From positions 1-64,000 of the IMG/VR virus record IMGVR_UViG_3300042881_003464: a stretch of 64,000 bases of DNA; one strand, 5' to 3'. The notes below the pieces were generated by a model. It was not told where the DNA came from and ran no database searches. It was given only the letters and a program-made list of their open reading frames with translations. The position numbers and the translations under genes are program-made. Below are positions 1 to 8,167 of the stretch, piece by piece (the first letter of the stretch is position 1; the number at the start of each line of letters is the position of its first letter). This stretch comes from a virus.

Positions 1-178
1 GTACAAAATCATACAAGGCGCAGAACAGACCATACGCGGCTCTAGGCCCATTGTGGTGGTAGAACAAAAACCACATGGTACCTACAGTGACAATCAACAT
101 GCGGCCATTGATCTACTGCGTCAGTTTGGTATGAAGAGACTGGATCAAGTCAAAGACGATTGGATCATGGGATACTAA
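1..178 (+). CDS. FkbM-type methyltransferase, C-terminal end (partial)
   Basis: The window opens inside a coding frame (codons from base 2) that ends at the TAA at 176-178, leaving 58 residues. The visible tail contains GAEQTIRGSRPIVVVEQKPH followed by AIDLLRQFGM and ends KDDWIMGY. The pattern of a glycan- or residue-linked 'G-A-E ... R-P-I-V-V-E' strand followed by a short helix is typical of the end of FkbM family SAM-dependent O-methyltransferases, which methylate sugars and small molecules. It is followed 18 bases later by a glycosyltransferase gene, so it is probably an earlier member of the same plus-strand operon. Catalytic motif I lies outside the window, so the family call rests on the C-terminal part only. 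Confidence 0.6.
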   Translation, partial: YKIIQGAEQTIRGSRPIVVVEQKPHGTYSDNQHAAIDLLRQFGMKRLDQVKDDWIMGY

Positions 179-196
179 GCGGCAAAAGGACAGCAA

Positions 197-1138
197 ATGA
201 AAATTGTATTTTTTAGTAGTAGATTCAAAACCAAGCGTGCTAGCCATAGACTACGCGGCGAGCTCATGGCCAATACCTTGGCCAGCATGGGATATGATGC
301 CAGCTGTGGTCGTAGTCTTGAAGGAGTTGATTCTACAACCACTGTGGTGTTTTTAAAAAACTCGCAGCCCACAGACATACTAGAAGCCAAGCAACGTGGC
401 GCCCATACCATATACGATCTCTGTGACAACAAGTTTGACGAAAAACAAGAATACGAACCCTGTTGTGCTGCGGCTGATGCTATCACGGTCAACAGCGAAC
501 AGATGGGCATAAGTGTAAAACAAACCACTGGCAGAGACAGCACAGTGATTCCTGATCCAGCAGAACGTCCAGTGTTAGAGCCTAGATTCGCTCCGGGCAC
601 TGACATTAATCTTTTATGGTTTGGTAGTAGTGCCAGTTTGAAATTTGTGCCCTGGGTTGAACTTTGGCAACAGTTGGAATCTCAAATCAAAAACTATCAA
701 TTCACCATGGTCACTGCCAAGGCTGATCGCATCAAACACAAAATGCAGGAGCGTCAACAGCGTGGTGCTTTTTCAGGCGTTAACTTCAACAGACTACATT
801 TTTTAGAATGGGATTGGCAGTTGCAAGGTCAGCTTTTGGCTTCTACTGATATTGTGTTGATTCCAGTGGTGCATACCAACTATAGAACTGATACCAAAAG
901 CGCCAATAGATTGATTGATGGATTAATCAGCGGCAAATTTGTTATCACCACACCCTTGGCAAGTTACGTGGAATTTGATGCATGGACCTGGCAACAAGAT
1001 GCGATGCAAGGCATCCGCTGGGCTAGAGAACATCCTGGCAAGACTCTAGAAAAGATTCAAGCCGGACAACAGTATACTATTGAAAATTATAGTCCAGCAG
1101 CAATAGCAAAACAGTGGCTAGGAGTGATGCGTGGGTAG
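197..1138 (+). CDS. GT-B glycosyltransferase (GT4-like)
   Basis: A 313-residue protein with the two-lobed layout of GT-B glycosyltransferases: an N-terminal lobe starting MKIVFFSSRF and a C-terminal lobe starting near residue 135 at INLLWFGSSASLKFV, the usual first strand and loop of the donor-binding domain. Near residues 215-255 the sequence STDIVLIPV ... SANRLIDGLISGKFVITTPLASY matches the conserved donor site, where the transferase family has an E/D and a 'xGxPV' loop. It should transfer a sugar from a nucleotide donor in the cytoplasm; donor and acceptor cannot be read. AAAGGA at 185-190 is the ribosome binding site. The gene overlaps the next methyltransferase by 8 bases. Confidence 0.75.
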   Translation: MKIVFFSSRFKTKRASHRLRGELMANTLASMGYDASCGRSLEGVDSTTTVVFLKNSQPTDILEAKQRGAHTIYDLCDNKFDEKQEYEPCCAAADAITVNSEQMGISVKQTTGRDSTVIPDPAERPVLEPRFAPGTDINLLWFGSSASLKFVPWVELWQQLESQIKNYQFTMVTAKADRIKHKMQERQQRGAFSGVNFNRLHFLEWDWQLQGQLLASTDIVLIPVVHTNYRTDTKSANRLIDGLISGKFVITTPLASYVEFDAWTWQQDAMQGIRWAREHPGKTLEKIQAGQQYTIENYSPAAIAKQWLGVMRG

Positions 1139-1754
1139 TCCAAATGATCTGTTGTATATCAAGAAAACCGTGGGCAAAATCAACGGTTCAATCCTAGAAG
1201 TTGGTGCAAGATTCAACGCCACAGGATTCAAAAAGTTTTTTACCGAACCCTGTGACAACTGTTTACACAATGATCCTGTACAGTATTTTGGCACTGATCT
1301 GGAAGCAGGACCGGATGTTGACTATGTCTGCGATCTAACCGCGGATGAAAACACATTACCAAAAAATGCATTTGATTTGGTGTTGTGTTGTAGTGTCATG
1401 GAGCATGTTACCAAGCCATGGGTCATGGCAGAAAAAATAACCGAAGTGGTCCGACCCGGAGGACAACTGTTTATCAGTGTGCCCTGGGCCTGGCGATATC
1501 ATGCGTATCCTGATGATTATTTTAGATTTAGTCATCGTGGCATTGAGTCGCTTTACCCTGAATTTACCTGGAGTAACTTTGCTTATGCTGGCGAGCAAGG
1601 TGGAGACATTCGTTGGGTCAACCCCGGTGAGATTGGCAGAGATAGCAAATGGACTATCATGCACACCAATGATGACGGAAGTCAAAAGAAATATATACCA
1701 TATCTATTGGTAATGATGTTGGGGACTAAAAAAGATGCTGAAACAAGCTGTTGA
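1131..1754 (+). CDS. Class I SAM-dependent methyltransferase
   Basis: A 207-residue protein of the Methyltransf_11 type. Motif I is ILEVGAR at residues 21-27, an acidic residue ending strand 2 is in YFGTDLEAG (53-60), motif IV is FDLVLCCSVMEH (81-92), and the post-motif PGGQLFISVPW follows a helix. The start is GTG at 1131, preceded by GGAG at 1121-1124 with 6 bases spacing; this overlaps the end of the glycosyltransferase gene. The next gene overlaps its end by 20 bases. Substrate unknown; position inside a sugar operon suggests a sugar or lipid-linked glycan. The protein has an extra CxxC (41, 44) that could bind metal, but this is only a short motif. Confidence 0.8.
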   Translation: MGSPNDLLYIKKTVGKINGSILEVGARFNATGFKKFFTEPCDNCLHNDPVQYFGTDLEAGPDVDYVCDLTADENTLPKNAFDLVLCCSVMEHVTKPWVMAEKITEVVRPGGQLFISVPWAWRYHAYPDDYFRFSHRGIESLYPEFTWSNFAYAGEQGGDIRWVNPGEIGRDSKWTIMHTNDDGSQKKYIPYLLVMMLGTKKDAETSC

Positions 1755-2283
1755 TAACTGCAATGGACCTGTGCGCTTACACCTTGGCTGTGGCAGTGTA
1801 AAACTTGCCGGCTGGATCAATGTTGATGGCGAATACATGAGTCATGATCCAGAAGTTATTATACAAGACATAACCAAGCCATTTGAACTAGCGGACAACA
1901 CCGTGGATGAAATACTCACAGTGCATGTAATAGAACATCTCAGTCGGCAGTATGTGATGCCCATGTTCCGTGAGTTCTACAGAATATGCCGTCCTGGTGG
2001 CTCTGTTGCCATGGAATGGCCAGATCTATTGAAAATGTGTCAAGAAGTACTCAAGTACCCTGACTGTTTTTGGACCACAGACAAACGGCTGACCAAACGA
2101 ACACTGTCAGGAATCTATGGAGACTCAGCAAGGTATCCTGATCCTACCATGTTACACAAGTGGGGTTACAGTGCAGAATCCATGTGTCGTCTGTTTCAAG
2201 AAGCAGGTTTTTCTCGCACAGAAGTACAACCCAACCAATTTGGTAAAAGCAGTATTGATTCAAGAGTAGTGGCTATCAAATAA
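1735..2283 (+). CDS. Class I SAM-dependent methyltransferase
   Basis: A 182-residue methyltransferase distinct in sequence from its neighbour. Motif I is LHLGCG at 15-20, followed by GWINVDGEY where the Asp should hold the SAM ribose. Motif IV is in VDEILTVHVIEHL, followed by FYRICRPGGSVAMEWPDL. This arrangement, with 'LHLGCG...GWxNVD', is that of small methyltransferases often found in polysaccharide and lipopolysaccharide loci. It starts inside the previous gene and its TAA stop shares one base with the ATG of the kinase gene (TAATG at 2281-2285), so translation of the two is probably coupled. Confidence 0.8.
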   Translation: MLKQAVDNCNGPVRLHLGCGSVKLAGWINVDGEYMSHDPEVIIQDITKPFELADNTVDEILTVHVIEHLSRQYVMPMFREFYRICRPGGSVAMEWPDLLKMCQEVLKYPDCFWTTDKRLTKRTLSGIYGDSARYPDPTMLHKWGYSAESMCRLFQEAGFSRTEVQPNQFGKSSIDSRVVAIK

Positions 2284-3038
2284 TGGCAGCACGTATTGTC
2301 AAACAGTTTCACGGACACAGTGGCAGCAAGATTTTCTTGATGAACAAGCACGGCCGTTTGTTTGTGCGCAAACAGGGCGATATCGCAAGAAATCTTGATA
2401 GGTATACTGTGTTGACAAAAAGTCTGCCGTCAATTCCCATGCCAGAGATATATCATGTGTTTGATGATACCATAGACATGGAGTATATTGATGGCGTTGA
2501 CATGCGCACTTACCTATTGGATCATGATCCTGAACCATTGTTAGACTTTTTAAAAACGGTTATAACAAAGTTCACTATGATTGTAGAAACTGTAAATTAT
2601 CAATCCACAGTGCAGAAGTTTCTAGAAATGGTAGATCTTGATGTCATGCCATTTACTGCTGAACAACTGCTACTGTCTGTGCCCACTAGAATATCTAAAA
2701 GCTATTATCACGGCGATCTCACACTTGAAAACATACTATGGCATCCTACCAAGGGGTTTTATCTCATTGATGCGCAGAGTGGTATCTGGGATAGTTATAT
2801 CTTTGATATTTGCAAACTTAGACAGGACGTTGAATGTAGATGGTTCTTGAGAAATCAGCCTGCGGATCTTGATCAAAAATTACAATACATTAGACAAGGT
2901 ATACTGCAACAATGGCCAGATGCGGAGAATCCGGCCTTGCTGATTTTGATGCTCATGCGTGTTTATCGTTACTGTGACGAAAACAGTGTGGAACAAAAAT
3001 TTATTTTAGAGGCGATTAGAAACACATGGAAATCATAG
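2283..3038 (+). CDS. APH/choline-kinase-like phosphotransferase
   Basis: A 251-residue protein with the APH kinase fold. GHSGSKIF (11-18) fits the nucleotide-binding loop, K30 in FVRKQG is the likely ATP Lys, and MEYIDG (66-71) matches the hinge. The catalytic loop is YHGDLTLENIL (142-152) with D145 as base and N150 as metal ligand; LIDAQ (161-165) supplies the second metal-binding Asp. The family phosphorylates small hydroxyl compounds such as choline, sugars or antibiotics. Here the gene overlaps a nucleotidyltransferase gene by 13 bases, the order seen in phosphocholine-type loci (kinase then CTP-transferase), so it may supply the phosphorylated substrate for the next enzyme. The actual substrate is not known. 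Confidence 0.72.
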   Translation: MAARIVKQFHGHSGSKIFLMNKHGRLFVRKQGDIARNLDRYTVLTKSLPSIPMPEIYHVFDDTIDMEYIDGVDMRTYLLDHDPEPLLDFLKTVITKFTMIVETVNYQSTVQKFLEMVDLDVMPFTAEQLLLSVPTRISKSYYHGDLTLENILWHPTKGFYLIDAQSGIWDSYIFDICKLRQDVECRWFLRNQPADLDQKLQYIRQGILQQWPDAENPALLILMLMRVYRYCDENSVEQKFILEAIRNTWKS

Positions 3039-4048
3039 TACCAGCTGCTGGACTCAGCACACGATTCCCCGGTATGCGACCAAAGTATACCTTGACTGAT
3101 CACAATGGTTCAATGATGATTGAACGTGCTATTGAACAATATGTCACAACGCACCGTGTGACCATTGGTGTACTTAAACAACACGTTGAATCCTATCCAG
3201 TGTTGCATTATCTCAAAGAAAAATATGGAGGTCAAATCAATACTGTGATATTGGAAGAACCTACAACCGGCCCGGCACACACAGTTCGTGAAATTATAAC
3301 CAGAGCCAATATAAGTCCAAGCAGTGAAATACTAATCAAAGACTGTGATAGCTTTTTCACACATAACAATCCACCTGGCAATTATGTTTGTGTAAGCAAC
3401 ATAGCACAGCATGACATTCTAAAAAGATTATCTAGCAAGAGCTTTGTACGGGTTGATGCACAAGATGTGATCACAGATATTGCAGAAAAACAAGTGATCA
3501 GCGAGTTTTTCTGTGTGGGAGGTTATAAGTTTGCCAATGCTGACACATTCGTCAAAGCCTATGATGAACTCAGTGATCATAACGGAGAAATATTTGTAAG
3601 TCATGTGATTAGACACTGCCTTGGACAAAATCATGTGTTCTTCGCAGAAACCGTGGATCACTATGTTGATGTTGGCACCGCCGAAGACTGGCATGCTTAC
3701 AACGATCTGGCTGTGATTTTCTGTGACATAGATGGCACGATTGTACATGCACAGGCCAGAGAAGATTTTGGTAAACCGCCTGTGCCTTTACCAAACAATA
3801 TAAAATTAGTACAACACATGGTAGCCCAGGGATCGCAATTGGTGTTCACCACAGCCAGACCCACAGAGAGATACCAAGAGATTCATGCCATGCTGGAAGA
3901 TTTGGGATTTAGAGATTTTACCTTGATCACTGGTTTGAAAAATGTAAAACGTATTTTGATCAATGATTATAACAAAGCCAATCCTTATCCAAGAGCCATA
4001 GCTGTCAACATTCCACGAGACAGCGATACCATAGGAGACTTTCTGTGA
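3026..4048 (+). CDS. Nucleotidyltransferase fused to HAD phosphatase
   Basis: A 340-residue fusion. Residues 1-225 form an NTP-transferase-like domain: it starts MEIIVPAAGLSTRF (equivalent of the GxGTR loop), has the metal Asp region IKDCDSF (104-110) and ends with YVDVGTAEDW (213-222), the usual second metal site of sugar nucleotidyltransferases. Residues 228-340 form a HAD domain of the capsule-biosynthesis type: motif I FCDIDGT (232-238), motif II TTAR (275-278) and LINDY (311-315). It may activate a phosphorylated substrate with a nucleotide and separately remove a phosphate from an intermediate. The gene overlaps the kinase upstream and the next gene by 4 bases (GTGA). Confidence 0.72.
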   Translation: MEIIVPAAGLSTRFPGMRPKYTLTDHNGSMMIERAIEQYVTTHRVTIGVLKQHVESYPVLHYLKEKYGGQINTVILEEPTTGPAHTVREIITRANISPSSEILIKDCDSFFTHNNPPGNYVCVSNIAQHDILKRLSSKSFVRVDAQDVITDIAEKQVISEFFCVGGYKFANADTFVKAYDELSDHNGEIFVSHVIRHCLGQNHVFFAETVDHYVDVGTAEDWHAYNDLAVIFCDIDGTIVHAQAREDFGKPPVPLPNNIKLVQHMVAQGSQLVFTTARPTERYQEIHAMLEDLGFRDFTLITGLKNVKRILINDYNKANPYPRAIAVNIPRDSDTIGDFL

Positions 4049-4887
4049 TAGCAGTTTTCTATACCGGAGACATACGTCATAATCAACTTGTGGCTCGTAA
4101 AAATCATCAGCAATTCCTAGATGCTCTTGCGGAAATTGATCACTATCAGGTTTATGATTTCACGAGAAATGATCCCGAGCGTGGGCAATGTCCCTATGAT
4201 CCACCGCCTGAGCAGGCTGATCCTGACAATGTGTATCGTCGTGGCTTTGGTGGAGGAGTCCAGGTCTGGGATTTCATGCGAGGTGTTCAAAGAACAACAG
4301 AACCCGTGGTTATAAGACTAAGAACCGATCTTTGGTTTACTGCTTCAAGTATACAAGTAATCTGTGACGAGATTAAATTGTTAATCAACAACCACGCTGA
4401 CGTTGCATACTTTGGCAGTGATTGGCTTAATGATTCAGTTGGACAGATAAACATGAAGTTGCCTGTTAACATACACATAGATCCACATGTTCAAGATTTT
4501 GTTGTTGCGGCGCGGCGCGATGGAATCAAAGACTTTGACACTGTGATCAATGATATAAATGTACTCAATCCCAACAAACGACGCAGCGGTAACAAGCTTT
4601 TTAGATACATTTTAAAAATGAATGGTCTTGATCAAGTTAGCCGCGCACATAGAATATTGTGTCAACTTTGGTTAATTAGACAAGATTACGGTGATTATCC
4701 CACAGACTCCACTGTGGTTAGAGATTACATTCAAAGCTACATTGTTGATGACAAGGCCAAGGCTGGCAAGAAGAATATGTTGATACCGCATCCCATGCAA
4801 GATGCAGTTAACTGGTGGCGACAATGCCAGGGTTGGGAACCCAAGGAAATAGAAAATCAACGTTGGTGGGATTGGCAGAAACCATGA
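4045..4887 (+). CDS. Putative glycosyltransferase, RTD-motif paralogue 1
   Basis: First of three tandem paralogues; 280 residues, the longest copy. It starts MIAVFYTGDI and contains VYDFT (36-40), VQVWDF (72-77) and VVIRLRTDLWF (88-98). The R-x-R-T-D segment after two beta strands resembles the metal/nucleotide-binding region of WavE-like lipopolysaccharide synthesis proteins and other GT-A-like enzymes; that link is inference from motif shape. A QDFVVAARRDG segment and a SGNKLFRYIL segment recur in the other copies. The start is GTG at 4045, with AGGAG at 4033-4037; it shares four bases with the previous stop. This copy has an extra proline-rich insert near residues 48-62 and a longer C-terminus. 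Confidence 0.55.
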   Translation: MIAVFYTGDIRHNQLVARKNHQQFLDALAEIDHYQVYDFTRNDPERGQCPYDPPPEQADPDNVYRRGFGGGVQVWDFMRGVQRTTEPVVIRLRTDLWFTASSIQVICDEIKLLINNHADVAYFGSDWLNDSVGQINMKLPVNIHIDPHVQDFVVAARRDGIKDFDTVINDINVLNPNKRRSGNKLFRYILKMNGLDQVSRAHRILCQLWLIRQDYGDYPTDSTVVRDYIQSYIVDDKAKAGKKNMLIPHPMQDAVNWWRQCQGWEPKEIENQRWWDWQKP

Positions 4888-5552
4888 TTGGCGTGTTTTA
4901 CATTGGTGAACCAAGATTCGCTGATATTGGGCGTGCCAACCATGAAAAGCTATGGACAAGACTCAAACAGCATTGGCCCATGCACGTCTACGATTATACC
5001 TGGAATCAAGCTTGGCCACGAAATTGTGCCAGCGACCTGGCTGGGGTAGTTCAGGTCTGGGACTTTTATCAAGCACTGTCGCGTGTGTCTGAAAAGTACA
5101 TAATTAAAATGCGTACTGATGTTTGGTTAAGTGATGCCGCAGCTGATGTAGTGTTCAAAGAAATGCAGATGATCATCAACAATGAAAATGATCTTGCTTA
5201 CATTGGCATGGAATTGGTCACGGACTTTGGAACAAACTATAACCGTATTCCTGCACAGGGATTTCCCAAGGTACAGGACTTTGTTATCTGTGCTAATCGT
5301 GAACGCATTGCAGAGAGTGATGCTCCACTATGGGAAAGTCAGAATATCAAAAAACTCAAAAGCGGAAATCGCACATATAGACTGCTCATGCTACCCGAAA
5401 CTCGTGCTTACACAGTGAGAACTCACATGCCATTGATACGTAAAAACTATGATAGTATAGATGAATGGCAGCTCACCTATGATTTTATATCTCAGTATCA
5501 CAAAGCTCAAGAGGCAGTGGCCTGGTGGACACAACACCGTCCCAAAATGTAA
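4884..5552 (+). CDS. Putative glycosyltransferase, RTD-motif paralogue 2
   Basis: Second paralogue, 222 residues from the ATG at 4884, which overlaps the stop of the previous gene (ATGA). A longer reading frame exists upstream, but its first 23 residues have no counterpart in the sister copies, whereas MIGVFYIGEPRF aligns with their starts. Shared blocks are NHEKLW (19-24), VYDYT (35-39), VQVWDF (56-61), KMRTDVWL (75-82), VQDFVICANRE and SGNRTYRLL. Same inferred role as the first copy. Lengths, order and shared blocks show tandem gene duplication followed by divergence, as expected if each copy uses a different sugar or acceptor. Confidence 0.55.
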   Translation: MIGVFYIGEPRFADIGRANHEKLWTRLKQHWPMHVYDYTWNQAWPRNCASDLAGVVQVWDFYQALSRVSEKYIIKMRTDVWLSDAAADVVFKEMQMIINNENDLAYIGMELVTDFGTNYNRIPAQGFPKVQDFVICANRERIAESDAPLWESQNIKKLKSGNRTYRLLMLPETRAYTVRTHMPLIRKNYDSIDEWQLTYDFISQYHKAQEAVAWWTQHRPKM

Positions 5553-5570
5553 TTCTAACGGTATAACAAA

Positions 5571-6245
5571 ATGATAGCAGTAATATACATCGGTCCTAAC
5601 AGATTTAGAGATTTCACACGCAACAATCACGAAACCTTGTTCAACGAGTTGCGATCAAATTGGCCCATTGGCGTATACGACTTCACTGCTCCTGTGATAG
5701 ATCGCAGCAGGATGAATTATCAAGGCACGCCGGACACTCAGGATGTATTTGATTTTTATCTTGGCGCTGTGACCACTCAAGCTAAATTTGTCATCAAGTT
5801 AAGAACAGACGCTTGGTTTACGGCCGCTGCTAATCAAGTCTTGATACAGGAATTCTCAAACATTGTCAACGAAGATCTAGATCTATGTTTTGTTGGCATG
5901 GAACTCAGTGAAGACTACGCAACAGACTACACCAGATTAGTAGTAGATAAAACAGTGAAGCTACAGGATTCAGTGGTCATGGCCAACATGAGCAAAATTA
6001 ATCCTGTTGATGTTGCCCTGCCCAATCTCATGGATGATCGTAAAGCCGTTAGCACTAATCGAGCTTTCCGGCATCTTATCGCTGCCACAACTCAAGTGGT
6101 CACTGTTCATACTCAGCTGCCCTTGGTAGTAGACGATTATCTTGATCCTGATGACAAACAGATTACCCTGGCCTACATCAACACCTACGGTGAGCGTATG
6201 CCAGCTGCTCGCACCTATTGGACTCTGCGCACTCCTAGGACCTAG
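5571..6245 (+). CDS. Putative glycosyltransferase, RTD-motif paralogue 3
   Basis: Third paralogue, 224 residues. It starts MIAVIYIGPNRF and keeps NHETLF (19-24), VYDFT (35-39), DVFDFY (58-63) and IKLRTDAWF (75-83). The region equivalent to QDFVVAA has become QDSVVMA, and SGNR has become STNR. It is the last gene of the plus-strand glycan operon, separated from copy 2 by 18 bases. Its end overlaps the end of the convergent minus-strand gene by 11 bases, so the operon has no room for a dedicated terminator here. Confidence 0.55.
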   Translation: MIAVIYIGPNRFRDFTRNNHETLFNELRSNWPIGVYDFTAPVIDRSRMNYQGTPDTQDVFDFYLGAVTTQAKFVIKLRTDAWFTAAANQVLIQEFSNIVNEDLDLCFVGMELSEDYATDYTRLVVDKTVKLQDSVVMANMSKINPVDVALPNLMDDRKAVSTNRAFRHLIAATTQVVTVHTQLPLVVDDYLDPDDKQITLAYINTYGERMPAARTYWTLRTPRT

Positions 6246-6447
6246 GACGCTTGGGTGGCTCAGGTGCCAACATTTTTTTCAATATCAGCATCACCCGACC
6301 TTTTTCTCTTTCAGCGAGAAGTTTGACCATGATTAACTTATCATCATAACTCTTTGCATTGTCCAAGAGATCTGATGGTATTGTCATTTTCTTTTTGGCT
6401 TTTTTTGCTTTTATAGGTTCATCATCTTGTTGCATCTGGAATTTCAC
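6235..6447 (-). CDS. Small basic protein, unknown
   Basis: A 70-residue protein from GTG at 6447, or 66 residues from ATG at 6435; neither has a clear ribosome binding site and translation is likely coupled to the membrane protein upstream, which it overlaps. The N-terminal part is rich in lysine (KAKKAKKKM). The second half, with SYDDKLIMVKLLAEREKGRVMLILKK, is a predicted amphipathic helix pair whose spacing resembles the C-terminal helices of the flagellar ring protein FliF that bind FliG. That resemblance is weak and only a suggestion. No function can be assigned. Confidence 0.5.
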   Translation of the reverse strand: MKFQMQQDDEPIKAKKAKKKMTIPSDLLDNAKSYDDKLIMVKLLAEREKGRVMLILKKMLAPEPPKRPRS

Positions 6448-7213
6448 AATCTACCCATTTAAGGTTTTGATAATATTCATATGGCCAAGTGCCTTTAGGC
6501 AACAAACATCTACCCAAGTCAGGTCGGTTGTCTATTCGAATTTGCACCACGGCCCATATCAACCACGTGATATACAGTATACCTACACTGGTTATACTCC
6601 AACACATAAGTTTATAATTTCGTTGTCGCCGGGCTCGACGTGCTTTTTTCTCCTTTAGATCATTTTTACGCATTTCTAATGCAATAGCACCTGCTTGCTC
6701 TTTGCCTACCACTTTCATCATGGCTTCAACTTCGGTCCATAGAGCACCTAACTCCGGCGGACTTTGATAAACCATGATTTCACGCAGTTCATCGCCCATA
6801 GCTTGAAGTTGTTTTTTAAGAAGCACACGTTGTAATGCACGTTTACCTAGACTATCTTCGCCATGATAGACTTCGGTTTTACTGCGACGTTCTTCTTCTT
6901 CAAACACCGCATTGCATTTGTGAAGGTTATCAAAGTAAACACCTAATTGTTGCCCGATCTCTGTATAGATGTTGGTGGTCTCGCCGCCTTTTTTGTTCAG
7001 CTCAATTACGCGATTTTTTTCTGCTATGTATTGGTTGCGTTCCGCAACAGTGGGAGGATGATCTTTGTGCTTGCGATGGAATTGGTCGTCAAGGTCCTGC
7101 AGAACATCTTTGATGTCCCCGGCTGCTCCCTTGATATCTTTATAAAGCTTGCATCCTTCTTTTACAAGCTTTACTGCTCCGTTGGCTAGGGCAAAGAGGG
7201 TTAACGGATCCAC
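6422..7213 (-). CDS. Membrane-anchored protein, unknown
   Basis: A 263-residue protein not recognised by function. The first 180 residues are helical and charged. A very basic stretch, EKKARRARRQRNYK (188-201), directly precedes one strong membrane segment, roughly residues 202-224. By the positive-inside rule the long N-terminal part should be cytoplasmic and the last 38 residues, which hold two cysteines (C236, C256), outside. It sits at the point where two oppositely directed glycan clusters meet and has its own late-promoter-like element, TATAAATA at 7265-7272. It may act on the host membrane late in infection, but this is inference. Confidence 0.65.
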   Translation of the reverse strand: MDPLTLFALANGAVKLVKEGCKLYKDIKGAAGDIKDVLQDLDDQFHRKHKDHPPTVAERNQYIAEKNRVIELNKKGGETTNIYTEIGQQLGVYFDNLHKCNAVFEEEERRSKTEVYHGEDSLGKRALQRVLLKKQLQAMGDELREIMVYQSPPELGALWTEVEAMMKVVGKEQAGAIALEMRKNDLKEKKARRARRQRNYKLMCWSITSVGILYITWLIWAVVQIRIDNRPDLGRCLLPKGTWPYEYYQNLKWVDCEIPDATR

Positions 7214-7264
7214 TTTGCTTGACCCCTTTATTGTTATTATTATAGGGTTCTATTGACCCAATGA

Positions 7265-7272
7265 TATTTATA
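7265..7272 (-). promoter_or_regulatory. T4-type late promoter element TATAAATA
   Basis: The minus strand reads CCTATAAATATCATT here, an exact match to the T4 late promoter -10 element. The TAA inside it is also the stop codon of the gene ending at 7268. The membrane protein gene starts 52 bases downstream, and a second TATAAT-like hexamer lies between them, at about 7230. Confidence 0.65.
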
Positions 7273-8167
7273 GGAAGGGTAAGAATTTCTGGAATACCAG
7301 CCCGCGACGGCTTTCTTCGTCGCTCCAGTGGCAGGCTGCAAGATCGTAGATCCATTGCTCACGGGCAAACCAACGGGGCTGAGCAAGCTCGTCTAGACTG
7401 TGGTGAGATACGTCCCAGCATACCGAGCTACGATCGTCAACTAACAGAGGAACTCCTGCTAGAATAGATGCCACCCCCGAGCTAGAATTAAACACACAGG
7501 CACTTTGAGCATCGGCTAGATCATCAGCCAATGATCTTGTTTTACTAGGACTGATCATTACATTTAAATTTGCTAGGTCTGTAAGATCAATTTTTTTACC
7601 TGGATGGGGTCGAACTAAGATTGGTAGGTCAGTCACACGCCTTAGTTCATTTATTTTGTTACGTGTCCATTCAACTGGATTAAGACCTTTCATACTCCAG
7701 CCGCCGTCTCGTTGCATCAGCAACAAAACATAGTTGCCACCATTACGCCAAGGATGTAGTTGAAGATTTAGGTCTTGACTGATAGTAATCCATCTACTGG
7801 CATCACTGTTGCGATTGGCATATTCAGCTGTGTCATAAAACACACCATTGAGACTGTAGCGTAGATATTTGCCAGTGCTATCATGAAACTTAAATGTACT
7901 AGCATCAATGGCCATGACATGATTATTGGTACGCTTTTGTTCTTTTACCACTGCATGTCTAAGACGAATGTTGGGTCCATCTTGAAGTGGACTTGGCCAA
8001 CCAAGTATCACCGACAATCGTGCAGGCCTTATGTTGTAACTACGTTCAATTACAACTGATGCTCCTTGACTTCGGGCGCCGTCGGCAAAGGCCTGCAACA
8101 CATCAATCTTGCGACTGGGTGTTTGTTTCTGTAAACTACTGAAATAAACTACAACATCAATCGTCAT
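7268..8167 (-). CDS. Capsule/polysaccharide-synthesis-like GT-B protein
   Basis: The product is about 299 residues from the ATG at 8167, which overlaps the end of the previous gene; a longer frame to 8236 exists but would read through the neighbour. It starts MTIDVVVYFSS. The C-terminal half has LVRPHPGKK, then SLADDLADAQSACVFNSSSGVASILAGVPLLVDD, the pattern of the nucleotide-sugar or polyol-phosphate binding site in capsule polysaccharide and CDP-glycerol transferase-like proteins. The same pattern recurs in the second half of the preceding gene, so the two are related modules. Likely a cytoplasmic glycan transferase; donor unknown. Confidence 0.55.
   Translation of the reverse strand: MTIDVVVYFSSLQKQTPSRKIDVLQAFADGARSQGASVVIERSYNIRPARLSVILGWPSPLQDGPNIRLRHAVVKEQKRTNNHVMAIDASTFKFHDSTGKYLRYSLNGVFYDTAEYANRNSDASRWITISQDLNLQLHPWRNGGNYVLLLMQRDGGWSMKGLNPVEWTRNKINELRRVTDLPILVRPHPGKKIDLTDLANLNVMISPSKTRSLADDLADAQSACVFNSSSGVASILAGVPLLVDDRSSVCWDVSHHSLDELAQPRWFAREQWIYDLAACHWSDEESRRGLVFQKFLPFL

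Noticed and set aside
4815-4883. Longer N-terminus of paralogue 2
   Set aside because: No similarity to the sister copies, and an ATG at 4884 overlaps the previous stop in the usual way.
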